64,000 nt of DNA, from NCBI GenBank assembly GCA_022447495.1, contig JAKVBH010000011.1, forward strand, positions 149,309-213,308, written 5' to 3'. This stretch comes from Marinovum sp. GTDB taxonomy: Bacteria; Pseudomonadota; Alphaproteobacteria; Rhodobacterales; Rhodobacteraceae. Below are positions 37,628 to 46,132 of this stretch, one piece after another (positions within the stretch are counted from its first letter, which is position 1; each line of letters begins with the position of its first letter). Made by a program: the position numbers and the translations under genes. The notes under the pieces are model-generated. The model saw nothing but the letters and a program-made list of their open reading frames with translations, made no database searches and had not been told where the DNA came from.

Positions 37628-37697
37628 TGTAAGTTTAGACTTACACAATTATCTGTCAAACATTTTGGACATTTTTATCTGTCAATTCAAGCTGACA
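37628..37697 (-). promoter_or_regulatory. bchC promoter with three PpsR/CrtJ-type boxes
   Basis: Three perfect TGT-N12-ACA sites: 37628-37645 (TGTAAGTTTAGACTTACA), 37654-37671 and 37680-37697 (TGTCAATTCAAGCTGACA). Each pair is separated by exactly 8 bp. On the minus strand TTGACA (37659-37654) and TAAACT (37637-37632), 16 bp apart, form a sigma70-like promoter lying under sites 1 and 2. PpsR/CrtJ is the redox- and light-responsive repressor of photosynthesis genes; two sites 8 bp apart are known at bchC in Rhodobacter. A fourth TGT-N12-ACA (37708-37725) is in the crtF end. Confidence 0.85.
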
Positions 37698-37703
37698 ATT
37701 GAT

Positions 37704-38849
37704 TCAGTGTTTGATCGCAACAACACAACTTGTGACAAACGGCCGGGGTGCGCGTGGAATTTGGACCTGATCGAAGCCTGCCTCTGACACCAGTTCCCCA
37801 ATGCGATCGGCAGATCTGGCTTGGCCGGTTTGCATGGCCATACAGTAAAAGGTGAAATAGACGTCGCCTGATCGCGACGGCGCTTGGCCGCCCGTCATTG
37901 GCTCCGACACGATCAGCTTTCCCCCGGGTGGAAGTGCGTCATGGCACTTCGCCAGGAGATCACGGACTGTCTCATCTTGGTGATCATAAAGAACACGAAT
38001 CAACGAAATGACGTCGGCCCCAACCGGGAGCGTGTCTATGCGAAACGAGCCACTGGAAATCGTGAGCCGCTCTGCAAACCCCGCGTCATCAAATCGTTCA
38101 AACGCCTGGTCAGCCACTCCAGGCAAGTCAAAAACCTGAAGCCTGAGATCGCGGTGACGCTTGGCAACCGCAAGCGCGAACGCACCCGATCCACCGCCCA
38201 CATCCATCAAACGCTCATGCCCTTTTAACGACGCCATCCGGAGGGTATCCGCCGCGACCATCGCTTGGCTGTCAGCCATAAGATCGGAATAGAACCGTTT
38301 GATGTCGGGATGCGCCCGACCACCGTCGCCAAAAACATACGGCCACACTTGGGCCAGCTGGGTCTCTTGTTCACCGCGCAAAAGGGCGACGGGGTCTGCT
38401 AGGTCTTGATAGAGTGCGCCATGGTGCCGGATCATGGCCCGCAAGCCGGGCACGCCCACCAAGGCCGCCCCGCGTTGGCTGACGCTGAAATCACCCGATT
38501 TGTCGACGTGAAGAAGACCCAATGCCACGCCTGCACGCAAAAGGCTGTCCATCTTATTTGTCGGAACGCCAGTGCCATGGGCCAGTGCCTCCGGCGATGC
38601 GTGTCCAACTTCGAGAAGCGTTTCGCAAATCTCCAGTTCCACAAGCGCACTGAGCACTTGGCTGTTCACAAACCCCGCAACAAGATCAAAAAGCGCCTCT
38701 CCTTCCTTACGCGCAATACGCGATAGGCCTGGGGTTTTCGAAATTACGGACTGAAAACCAGGCCGCGCCACCTGTCGGTTGAGCCAGTTACGAAGGCCCC
38801 AAGCTCTCCGATGCGCTGGGCTAGTAAGTTGATCAAAGGTGTCTGACAT
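37704..38849 (-). CDS. crtF: Demethylspheroidene O-methyltransferase CrtF
   Basis: 381 residues. SAM-dependent methyltransferase: LMDVGGGSGAFALAVAKRHRDLRLQVFDLPGV is the SAM site; the N-terminal dimerisation helices are about 40-120. CrtF methylates the tertiary hydroxyl made by CrtC to give spheroidene. It is read with crtE and toward bchC; the stop lies 7 bp from the third regulator box. Confidence 0.95.
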   Translation of the reverse strand: MSDTFDQLTSPAHRRAWGLRNWLNRQVARPGFQSVISKTPGLSRIARKEGEALFDLVAGFVNSQVLSALVELEICETLLEVGHASPEALAHGTGVPTNKMDSLLRAGVALGLLHVDKSGDFSVSQRGAALVGVPGLRAMIRHHGALYQDLADPVALLRGEQETQLAQVWPYVFGDGGRAHPDIKRFYSDLMADSQAMVAADTLRMASLKGHERLMDVGGGSGAFALAVAKRHRDLRLQVFDLPGVADQAFERFDDAGFAERLTISSGSFRIDTLPVGADVISLIRVLYDHQDETVRDLLAKCHDALPPGGKLIVSEPMTGGQAPSRSGDVYFTFYCMAMQTGQARSADRIGELVSEAGFDQVQIPRAPRPFVTSCVVAIKH

Positions 38850-38864
38850 TGAGGTATCTTGTGC

Positions 38865-39743
38865 TTAGGACACGCGGTGATGCGCTGGGATCGCGGGGGT
38901 CACTTTTTCCGCATACATGCGAACCATCTCGGCCAATTGGGCTTCTCCAGCGCAGGACGGAATCGACGCGATTGCACCTGCAAGGATGTCTTTGAGCCGC
39001 GTCATCGCCCCATCCACACCGAGAAGAGACACTGCATTTGGACGGCCATTGAGGTCGTCTTGTCCAGCGGGCTTGCCCAGCTGAGCCTCTGAATAAAGCG
39101 CATCGCGGAGATCATCTGCGACTTGGAAAGCTTCGCCAATCCGCGCACCGAGCTCTTCCCAAGGCTCGGCCTCTTGGCCTGCGGCGACGGCGCCCATCTG
39201 GGTTGCCGCTATGAACAATGAACCTGTTTTGGATTGGTGATACGCGGCCAAGTCGACCTCGCTTTCGCTCTCCCAGCCCTGTCCTGCGCAAATGCCATCC
39301 GGCATGCCAGACCTGCGGGCTAGAATTGAGATCAACTCCGCCATCCGTTCAGGCGATGACGAAACCGTCCGCGCCAAAGTTTCAAACGCCAAGATAATCA
39401 GGCTGTCACCTGTCAGCACCGCCAGCGGTTGCGAAAAGGCGCGGTGCACAGACGGCTTGCCACGGCGCATGTCAGCGTCATCAAAACAAGGCAAATCGTC
39501 GTGAACCAAACTCGCGCAGTGGATGAGTTCGAGCGCTGTTGCAGCCGCATCTGTGAGCCGAGGTTTGTCATCACCACAAGCCATCGCCACGGACATCAAA
39601 ATGGTCGGGCGAATGCGGGCACCACCCGGTGTGACGGCGTAGTTTAACGCTGATGCCAGCTTAGATGGTGTTTTTTGTGCCCGGCCTTGGGCCCGCGTGA
39701 TGGTCGTAGACAATGCCGTGTCGATGCGTCCTTGAAGGCCCAT
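38865..39743 (-). CDS. crtE: Geranylgeranyl diphosphate synthase
   Basis: 292 residues. The two aspartate-rich regions are VHDDLPCFDDADMRRGKPSVH and VADDLRDALYSEAQLGKPAGQDDLNG. It supplies C20 diphosphate for carotenoids and the bacteriochlorophyll tail. It starts at 39743 in the crtE/crtD divergent region and is 15 bp upstream of crtF. Confidence 0.95.
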   Translation of the reverse strand: MGLQGRIDTALSTTITRAQGRAQKTPSKLASALNYAVTPGGARIRPTILMSVAMACGDDKPRLTDAAATALELIHCASLVHDDLPCFDDADMRRGKPSVHRAFSQPLAVLTGDSLIILAFETLARTVSSSPERMAELISILARRSGMPDGICAGQGWESESEVDLAAYHQSKTGSLFIAATQMGAVAAGQEAEPWEELGARIGEAFQVADDLRDALYSEAQLGKPAGQDDLNGRPNAVSLLGVDGAMTRLKDILAGAIASIPSCAGEAQLAEMVRMYAEKVTPAIPAHHRVS

Positions 39744-39767
39744 AATGTCTATCCCCGTATTGGCGTG

Positions 39768-39809
39768 CGTAAATCAATAGTTACACACATGTGTAAATCA
39801 TACTGGACA
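39768..39809. promoter_or_regulatory. PpsR/CrtJ-type box(es) between crtE and crtD
   Basis: A perfect TGT-N12-ACA at 39792-39809 and a near match CGT-N12-ACA at 39768-39785, 6 bp apart. They lie in the 106-bp divergent region, suitable for joint control of crtEF and crtDC. Confidence 0.6.
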
Positions 39810-39849
39810 GTTAGGCGAGACGAGTCAACAATCCAGACAGGGAGAGCGC

Positions 39850-41424
39850 ATGCACGATCACATTGTCATAGGCAGCGGCTTCGGCGGATTGGCGGCCAGT
39901 TTGGCCATCGCAACAGCCGGTGGGCAGGTCCACGTTCTGGAACGCCATGCAACACCAGGAGGCCGCGCGCGGCATGTACCATCCCAAGCTGGCCCAATCG
40001 ACGCTGGACCCACGGTTCTCACCATGCGCTGGGTTTTTGATGCACTTTTCGAGGCGGCCGGGCGTCGGCTTGAAGACTATGTCACGCTGCATCATCAGAA
40101 CATTTTGGCGCGTCATTGGTGGCCGGACGGATCCCAACTAGATCTATTCGCCAATGCAGAGCAAAACCGCGATGCAGTTCTTGCCTTTGCCGGAGCAAAG
40201 GCCGCGCGACAGTTCGAAGCCTTCTCAAGAAAAGCCGCCGAATTGTTTAATGCCTTCGATGCGCCCCTGATGCGCGCTCCTTCACCTTCAATCCTTGGTT
40301 TGACGGGGCGGGTTCTCAAACGACCCACATTGATCAAGCACATGGCGCCGCTTTCGACACTTGCTCGCGCGCTTGCCAAAGACTTTGACGATCCAAGGCT
40401 CCAACAATTGTTCGGCCGCTATGCGACCTACGTTGGCGGCTCACCTTATCAAAGCCCCGCAGTGCTCGCTCTTATCTGGCGGGCGGAGGCCGCTGGCGTG
40501 CATGTCGTTGAAGGCGGGATGCATACCTTGGCCAACTCGATGATGTGTCTGGCTCAGGACTTAGGCGTCACCTTTGAATTCGATGCCCATGTCGACGAAA
40601 TCGTGCCGTGCTCAGATGGCACGCTTTCAATGAGCTGTTCCAATGCCACGCATCATGCTGGCTGTGTTGTCTTCAACGGTGACCCTCGCGCGTTGGCCAC
40701 CGGAGCACTTGGCCCTCACGTGTCCCATGTGGCCAAACAAACCCGAAACACACCCCGATCTTTGTCCGCCAATGTTTGGTCTTTCTCGGCGACCCCAGTT
40801 GGCCCTCGCGCGGATGAATTGGTTCATCACAATGTGTTTTTCTGCGCCGACCCCTCACGGGAGTTCCAGGACATCAAAGACGGTCGCATGCCCCGGGATC
40901 CGACCCTTTATATCTGTGCAGAAGATCGTGGCACCGACAAACCCAATCCCACGTTGGAGCGGTTTGAGATCATCATGAACGCGCCGCCTTTGCGGACTGG
41001 CGTCCCCCCAAAAGGCCAGGAGGCACAGACATGTCTGACACGCACTTTCCCGATATTGAAAGCACACGGTCTGGGCTTCGATCCAGTGCCTCACCCGCGC
41101 CACGCGCTAACCGATCCGCTGGGGTTCGAGAAGCTCTTTCCGGCGACACAAGGTTCCCTTTACGGGCAGAGCCCGCATGGGATGATGGCAGCGTTTCAGA
41201 GACCCCAGGCGCGAACCAAAGTGCCAGGACTATATCTTTGCGGCGGGGGCACCCATCCGGGTGCCGGCGTCCCGATGTCGGCACTCTCAGGCACGCACGC
41301 GGCCGAGGCGATCATGATGGACCAAACTTCGCGCTCGCCCTCCCACCAAACGGCTACGCCTGGTGGTACATCGACGCGATCTCCGACTGTGGCACCCGCG
41401 CGATCTCGGTCATCGCCTTCATAG
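39850..41424 (+). CDS. crtD: Methoxyneurosporene dehydrogenase CrtD
   Basis: 524 residues, FAD-dependent CrtI-like enzyme. Dinucleotide motif HIVIGSGFGGLAASLAIATAGGQVHVLERHATPGGRA, and the C-terminal GLYLCGGGTHPGAGVPMSALSGTHAAEA. It adds a double bond at C3,4 of 1-hydroxyneurosporene derivatives. Its last 60 or so residues (after HAAEAIMMD) are low-complexity and overlap crtC in another frame. Confidence 0.95.
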   Translation: MHDHIVIGSGFGGLAASLAIATAGGQVHVLERHATPGGRARHVPSQAGPIDAGPTVLTMRWVFDALFEAAGRRLEDYVTLHHQNILARHWWPDGSQLDLFANAEQNRDAVLAFAGAKAARQFEAFSRKAAELFNAFDAPLMRAPSPSILGLTGRVLKRPTLIKHMAPLSTLARALAKDFDDPRLQQLFGRYATYVGGSPYQSPAVLALIWRAEAAGVHVVEGGMHTLANSMMCLAQDLGVTFEFDAHVDEIVPCSDGTLSMSCSNATHHAGCVVFNGDPRALATGALGPHVSHVAKQTRNTPRSLSANVWSFSATPVGPRADELVHHNVFFCADPSREFQDIKDGRMPRDPTLYICAEDRGTDKPNPTLERFEIIMNAPPLRTGVPPKGQEAQTCLTRTFPILKAHGLGFDPVPHPRHALTDPLGFEKLFPATQGSLYGQSPHGMMAAFQRPQARTKVPGLYLCGGGTHPGAGVPMSALSGTHAAEAIMMDQTSRSPSHQTATPGGTSTRSPTVAPARSRSSPS

Positions 41425-42254
41425 GATCGGTTTTTTCGCCCTGGTATCGTTGGTCCGGTCGGCGCGATCCTGAGAACCATGTGTGTATCAATGTAGCGAC
41501 CTATGGGCCTGGTGGACGGTTTACCATGACCGACCGTGGCCGCGCGGCGCTGCGTCAAACCGAAGACAGTTTTACTGTTGGACCCTCGGCCCTGTCTTGG
41601 TCAGGGTCCGAACTGTGTATCGACATCAACGAAATTGGCGCGCTTCCCATGGTGACCCGCGTACGCGGGCAAATCCGCGTGAAGCCGCGCGCAATCACCA
41701 ATGTTGAGCTGCCCCTGACACCGGACGGCGCCCACGTTTGGCGCCCCTTTGCGCCAGTCTCAGGCGTAGAAGTTGAGTTAGACGCCAAGGGTTGGACATG
41801 GTCGGGGCACGGTTATTTTGATGCCAATTTTGGCACACGCGCTCTTGAGGAAGACTTTGGCTTCTGGACATGGGGTCGGTATCCGCATCGTGGCGGTTCC
41901 ACATGTTTTTATGACGCCACGCGGCTCGACGGGTCGGAATTGGCCTCGGCTTTCCACTTCACAAAGGACGGCGACGCCAGCGAGATAGCGCTACCTCCAA
42001 AACGGCCTATACGGCGGTCGCTCTGGACCGTCCGCCGAGAGACGCGCGGCGATGCGCATTGTCAGCCTCGTCAAGTGATGAATATGCTAGATGCCCCGTT
42101 TTACTCGCGTTCAATGATGAAAACGGAGCTCGATGGCGAGACTTGCGTAGGCGTTCACGAAGCCCTTGATCTGGTGCGCTTTCGGTCACCGTTGCTCAAG
42201 CCGATGCTGGCTGTTCGCGTCCCGCGGCGCGCAGGGTGGGATTTTAAAGACTAA
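41238..42254 (+). CDS. crtC: Hydroxyneurosporene synthase CrtC (start uncertain)
   Basis: The body from about 41335 on is a good CrtC: PNGYAWWYIDAISDCGTRA, VIAFIGSVFSPWYRWSGRRDPENH, GHGYFDANFGTRALEEDFGFWTWGRY and the C-terminal FRSPLLKPMLAVRVPRRAG. It hydrates the psi end of neurosporene/lycopene. The expected start, a few residues before ALPPNGYAWW, has no ATG, GTG or TTG in this frame; the nearest is TTG 41238, and an ATG at 41031 lies deep in crtD. So the start given is tentative, or a base is missing in the overlap with crtD. Confidence 0.85.
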   Translation: MRRGHPSGCRRPDVGTLRHARGRGDHDGPNFALALPPNGYAWWYIDAISDCGTRAISVIAFIGSVFSPWYRWSGRRDPENHVCINVATYGPGGRFTMTDRGRAALRQTEDSFTVGPSALSWSGSELCIDINEIGALPMVTRVRGQIRVKPRAITNVELPLTPDGAHVWRPFAPVSGVEVELDAKGWTWSGHGYFDANFGTRALEEDFGFWTWGRYPHRGGSTCFYDATRLDGSELASAFHFTKDGDASEIALPPKRPIRRSLWTVRRETRGDAHCQPRQVMNMLDAPFYSRSMMKTELDGETCVGVHEALDLVRFRSPLLKPMLAVRVPRRAGWDFKD

Positions 42255-42739
42255 GCCGCGGGCGCTGGCGATTGGTTTGCTTTATCGGGATTGAGCCGCC
42301 AAACGCTCCAATTTAGCGCACCAGCAACCGTCACCCAAAGCACATAGGGCGCCATAAGCACGCCGGCGAGGGCATCCACGCGCCAAAGTGCGACCATTGT
42401 TGCTAGGACCAGGATCCATAATCCAACCAAAATAACCATCCCAGTTTTGATGCGTTGGAGGCCAAAGAAGACCGGCGTCCAAAGCCCGTTATAGGCGACC
42501 TGCGCCGCCCAGAGGGTGAGCGCAAACGTGGCGTCTAAAGATGGTTTCATCGCAACACGCGCCGCCGCATAGGACATACATAAATAGAGCGTGGTCCAAA
42601 CCACAGGGAAGACCCAATCAGGTGGCGTCCAGGACGGTTTGTTAAGCGCGCGATACCAGGGGCCCGGTGGAAACAGACCACCGGTTGCGCCCGCACCCAA
42701 ACACGCAATGAGAAAGATCGTAAAGAAGAGCCATATCAT
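42251..42739 (-). CDS. tspO: TspO/MBR family protein (CrtK)
   Basis: 162 residues with five membrane helices and the family motifs GLFPPGPWYRALNKPSWTPPDWVFPVVWTTLYLCMSYAA and WAAQVAYNGLWTPVFFGL. TspO binds tetrapyrroles and in Rhodobacter tunes pigment genes in response to oxygen. Reads opposite to crtC, overlapping by 4 bp at the 3' ends, and starts within the crtB stop (ATGA). Confidence 0.96.
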   Translation of the reverse strand: MIWLFFTIFLIACLGAGATGGLFPPGPWYRALNKPSWTPPDWVFPVVWTTLYLCMSYAAARVAMKPSLDATFALTLWAAQVAYNGLWTPVFFGLQRIKTGMVILVGLWILVLATMVALWRVDALAGVLMAPYVLWVTVAGALNWSVWRLNPDKANQSPAPAA

Positions 42740-43773
42740 ATGGCGGAATTAGAGCCCGCTCCGCGTTGGATCAAGGTCTGCTGTTGGTGACGTTTAAGAG
42801 TCGCCAGCACATCAATAAGAGTGTCCGCGCGATGCGTGCCGGACGAGCCGCGTGCTGCGGCATCCACCAAAAACACGCATTCTGGCAAAACCGATGCATA
42901 AATTACCGCCGAGCGCGGCATGATATTTGACAATGCAGAGCGCACACCCGCTTGCGCCAACCAACCCAGTTTTTGCCGCGTCGATGTACGCGCACGCGAT
43001 GAAAAAGTGTCGTAACCTTGCCGCTGCACTTGCCCGCCGATACCTGCATAGATCAAACGCGCCGCCCAAATCCCGGCACGTGACCCCGGCGGCAATGCAC
43101 CAATGCCTGCTTCAGAGCGCACATAGAGCCTGTTGGCGTCCGACACCAAGCGGCGCACCATTTGGCGGATGGCTTTGGTCGGCTCTGGGTTATCAAAGAA
43201 CGCCTCGGGGCTGAGGTGCGCTTCGCTTAGCCAATCGGTCGGCAGATACAAACGCCGTTCAAGCGCGTCTTCGCCCACGTCACGGGCGATGTTTGTCAAT
43301 TGCATGGCCACGCCCAAATCACAGGCACGTGCCAATGCATTGTGATCACGCACGCGCATGAGCACACACATCATAACACCCACCGCTGCCGCAACGCGAG
43401 CTGAGTAGGAATAGACATCGCTCAACGAGGCGTATTGACGTTCCATCGCATCCCAAGCGAGCCCTTCGAGGAGCGCATCTGGCAAAGCACGAGGCATCTC
43501 ATAGGCAAAAACTACGCGAGCAAAGGCGCGATCTGTGGGTTGGTTCAATGGACGTCCGGCGTAGACCCGGTCGAGCCGCTCTTCGAGACGCAGAACAGCT
43601 TCAGCCTTTGCCGCGTGCAAATCGACTGCATCATCGGCGAGCCTGCAAAATGCATAGAGTGCAAGCGCAGCGCGGCGCACTTCACGGGGCATGAGTTTTG
43701 AAGCCGCATGAAACGAAAGCGACCCGTGGCGGATCGCTTCTTCGCAATGGGCAAAGTCTTGCTCTTCGGTCAC
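42736..43773 (-). CDS. crtB: Phytoene synthase
   Basis: 345 residues. Aspartate-rich motifs FCRLADDAVDLHAAKAEAV and LTNIARDVGEDALERRLYLP fit squalene/phytoene synthases. It joins two GGPP into phytoene. Starts within the crtI stop (ATGA). Confidence 0.96.
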   Translation of the reverse strand: MTEEQDFAHCEEAIRHGSLSFHAASKLMPREVRRAALALYAFCRLADDAVDLHAAKAEAVLRLEERLDRVYAGRPLNQPTDRAFARVVFAYEMPRALPDALLEGLAWDAMERQYASLSDVYSYSARVAAAVGVMMCVLMRVRDHNALARACDLGVAMQLTNIARDVGEDALERRLYLPTDWLSEAHLSPEAFFDNPEPTKAIRQMVRRLVSDANRLYVRSEAGIGALPPGSRAGIWAARLIYAGIGGQVQRQGYDTFSSRARTSTRQKLGWLAQAGVRSALSNIMPRSAVIYASVLPECVFLVDAAARGSSGTHRADTLIDVLATLKRHQQQTLIQRGAGSNSAI

Positions 43774-45317
43774 GCGCGAATCTCACTTGGTTGTGGGACA
43801 ACTTTGCACAGGACTTCCGCTGTGGCGACGACTCCAGGAACCCCAGCACCTGGATGCGTCCCTGCCCCCACGAGAAAAAGATTTTCGGCCTCTTCGCTCA
43901 CGTTGTGTGGACGGAACCATGCACTTTGGAAAATGCGCGGCTCAAGAGAGAATCCAGCCCCAAAGGGCGAGAGGTAGCGCGATTTGAAACTCTCGGGCGT
44001 AAAGACCTCTTCTTCCGAGATCGTCTCACCCAGACCGGGCATCAGATCGCGCTCCAAGATTTCGAGCATTTTTGCTTTGTAGCGGTCCCGCTCATGGCCC
44101 CAATGCACGCCGGTGTTGTGACCCAAATGGGGCACGCAGCTTAGCACATAAAACGTGTCCCCGCCCTTTGGCGCGACCGTCGGGTCGGTAACCGAAGGAC
44201 GGTGGATGTAGAGGCTCATATCGTCAGTGACCTTGCCGTCACGGAAAATGTCTTTGACGAGACCTTCGTAGCGGGGCCCACTGGCAATCGTGTGGTGACC
44301 CACATCGGCCCAGCGGCCGGCAGTGCCTTTGGTGCCAAAATACCAAACGAAAAGGCTCATCGACCACCGCCTGCTCTCGAGCTTGCGGTCGGTCCACCGC
44401 TTTTTCGGGTAGTTGCGCAGGAGTCGTTCGTAGGTGTGACCAACATCAGAGTTCGCCACGACAATGTCTGCATCAATTTCTTCGCCACTGACCAAACGCA
44501 CGCCGCAGGCACAGTTGCCTTCAAGGAGGATCTCGTCGACTTCGGTTTCCATCCGCAGCGTGCCGCCTTGTTCTTGGATAATCTTTGCCATGGCCCGCGC
44601 CATCGCGGCGACGCCGCCAATGGCGTACCAAACCCCAAATTCTTTTTCCAAGTGACTGACCAAGGCGTACATCGAGGTTACCTTGAACGGATCGCCGCCA
44701 ATAAAAAGTGGATGGAACGACAGGGCGAATTGAACGCGAGGGTCTTTGACCCGACGCTGCGCGTGGCGCGCAATAGAGCGGTCAGCGCGGTACCAAACAA
44801 ACTTGGGAAGCACCTTGATGAGTTCCCATAGCTTGTGCATGGGCCTGCGGCCGAGGTCTTCAAACCCGAACCAGTACCGGTTCTCTGCATCTTGAAGATA
44901 ACGTTTGTAGCCCGGCACATCATCGGGCGCGATGCGCTCGATCTCTTTGATCATGGCATCCGTAGATTGCTGTGCTGACAGGCGCGTGCCATCGGGCCAG
45001 CGAATCTCGTACATCGGATCCATGCGGCGCAGGTCAATATCGTCGTGAAAGTTCCGCCCGCAGGTGGCCCAAAGGTCTTCGTAGAGTTGCGGAACCGTCA
45101 CAATTGTCGGCCCGAGATCAAACCGGTGGCCGCCCTTATGAATGCACGACCCGCGCCCGCCTGGCACATCCAGACGGTCGATGATGGTAACGCGGTAGCC
45201 CATGGCCCCAAGGCGCATTGATGCCGCAAGACCGCCAAGACCGGCGCCAACGACGACGGCATGGGGTGCAGTGGCTTTCTGCACTTGCTGTGGAAGGTGG
45301 GGATCGAGTCGTGTCAT
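43770..45317 (-). CDS. crtI: Phytoene desaturase
   Basis: 515 residues. FAD motif AVVVGAGLGGLAASMRLGAMGYRVTIID; C-terminal NLFLVGAGTHPGAGVPGVVATAEVL. It makes neurosporene from phytoene in this pathway. Starts next to a PpsR-type box and diverges from crtA. Confidence 0.97.
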   Translation of the reverse strand: MTRLDPHLPQQVQKATAPHAVVVGAGLGGLAASMRLGAMGYRVTIIDRLDVPGGRGSCIHKGGHRFDLGPTIVTVPQLYEDLWATCGRNFHDDIDLRRMDPMYEIRWPDGTRLSAQQSTDAMIKEIERIAPDDVPGYKRYLQDAENRYWFGFEDLGRRPMHKLWELIKVLPKFVWYRADRSIARHAQRRVKDPRVQFALSFHPLFIGGDPFKVTSMYALVSHLEKEFGVWYAIGGVAAMARAMAKIIQEQGGTLRMETEVDEILLEGNCACGVRLVSGEEIDADIVVANSDVGHTYERLLRNYPKKRWTDRKLESRRWSMSLFVWYFGTKGTAGRWADVGHHTIASGPRYEGLVKDIFRDGKVTDDMSLYIHRPSVTDPTVAPKGGDTFYVLSCVPHLGHNTGVHWGHERDRYKAKMLEILERDLMPGLGETISEEEVFTPESFKSRYLSPFGAGFSLEPRIFQSAWFRPHNVSEEAENLFLVGAGTHPGAGVPGVVATAEVLCKVVPQPSEIRA

Positions 45318-45334
45318 GATGTCAACCTAGCTTA

Positions 45335-45352
45335 TGTCTAGTTTAGTTGACA
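45335..45352. promoter_or_regulatory. PpsR/CrtJ-type box between crtI and crtA
   Basis: Perfect TGT-N12-ACA (TGTCTAGTTTAGTTGACA) in the 104-bp divergent region; only one clear copy was found. It could control crtIB-tspO and crtA-bchIDO together. Confidence 0.6.
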
Positions 45353-45421
45353 ATTGCCCCCAGTCCATCATTTACTTTCACATAAGCCCGCGTGCCAGGC
45401 GGGCCACAGTATTTTGGGGAA

Positions 45422-46132
45422 GTGCTTTTGCAGACCGTAACCCTCTCATTCTTCCGCTTTGAAAGCTGGTTGGACCGTATTTGGGCCTTTGTGATGATGG
45501 GTCTGGCGCGGCCAGGGATGGCGCGCGTTCCGGGAATCGGTTTCTGGAAACTCTGTGGCTCGGGCGTTGGCGAGGGGTTCACGCCGCTCCCAAACACGGC
45601 CGTTTATGCCATTTTGGCCACATGGCCAGATGAAGAAACGGCAAAAGAACAGACCGCCAATGCCAAGATGTTCAAGCGCTACCAAGCGCGGGCGACGGAG
45701 CATTGGACCGTCTTTTTGCAAACGACATCAGCGCGCGGTCATTGGACCGGTGTTGAGCCCTTTGCACCGCAGACAAATGCGACGCCGGGGCCGCTGGCCG
45801 CGTTGACCCGCGCCACGATAAAACCATCCGTGGCGATGCAGTTTTGGCGCCGTGTCCCTGATATCTCGGATGTCATCGGCAACGATCCAAACGTGGCCTT
45901 CAAGATCGGGATCGGCGAGGTGCCATGGTTTCACCAGGTTACCTTTTCGATCTGGCCCGATACCAAGTCGATGACAGCCTTTGCCCGGGCCGATGGCCCA
46001 CATGCGCGCGCGATCCGTGCGGTGCGCGAGGGCAATTGGTTTTCCGAAGAACTCTATGCGCGCTTTGCCGTAGTTGGCGATGCGGGCTCCTGGGGAGGTT
46101 GCTCCCCTCTGACAGGATTGGAGCGCCCATGA
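45422..46132 (+). CDS. crtA: Spheroidene monooxygenase CrtA
   Basis: 236 residues from GTG 45422; TTG at 45428 is equally possible and gives the family-like MQTVTLSFFRFESWLDRIWAF start. Recognised by FVMMGLARPGMARVPGIGFWKLCGSGVGEGFTP and VAFKIGIGEVPWFHQVTFSIWP. It introduces a keto group, giving spheroidenone under aerobic conditions. The stop overlaps the bchI start by ATGA. Confidence 0.95.
   Translation: MLLQTVTLSFFRFESWLDRIWAFVMMGLARPGMARVPGIGFWKLCGSGVGEGFTPLPNTAVYAILATWPDEETAKEQTANAKMFKRYQARATEHWTVFLQTTSARGHWTGVEPFAPQTNATPGPLAALTRATIKPSVAMQFWRRVPDISDVIGNDPNVAFKIGIGEVPWFHQVTFSIWPDTKSMTAFARADGPHARAIRAVREGNWFSEELYARFAVVGDAGSWGGCSPLTGLERP

Noticed and set aside
37708..37725. Fourth TGT-N12-ACA as an independent operator
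   Set aside because: Its half-sites lack inner symmetry and it is in coding sequence, so listed only as a possible extra site.
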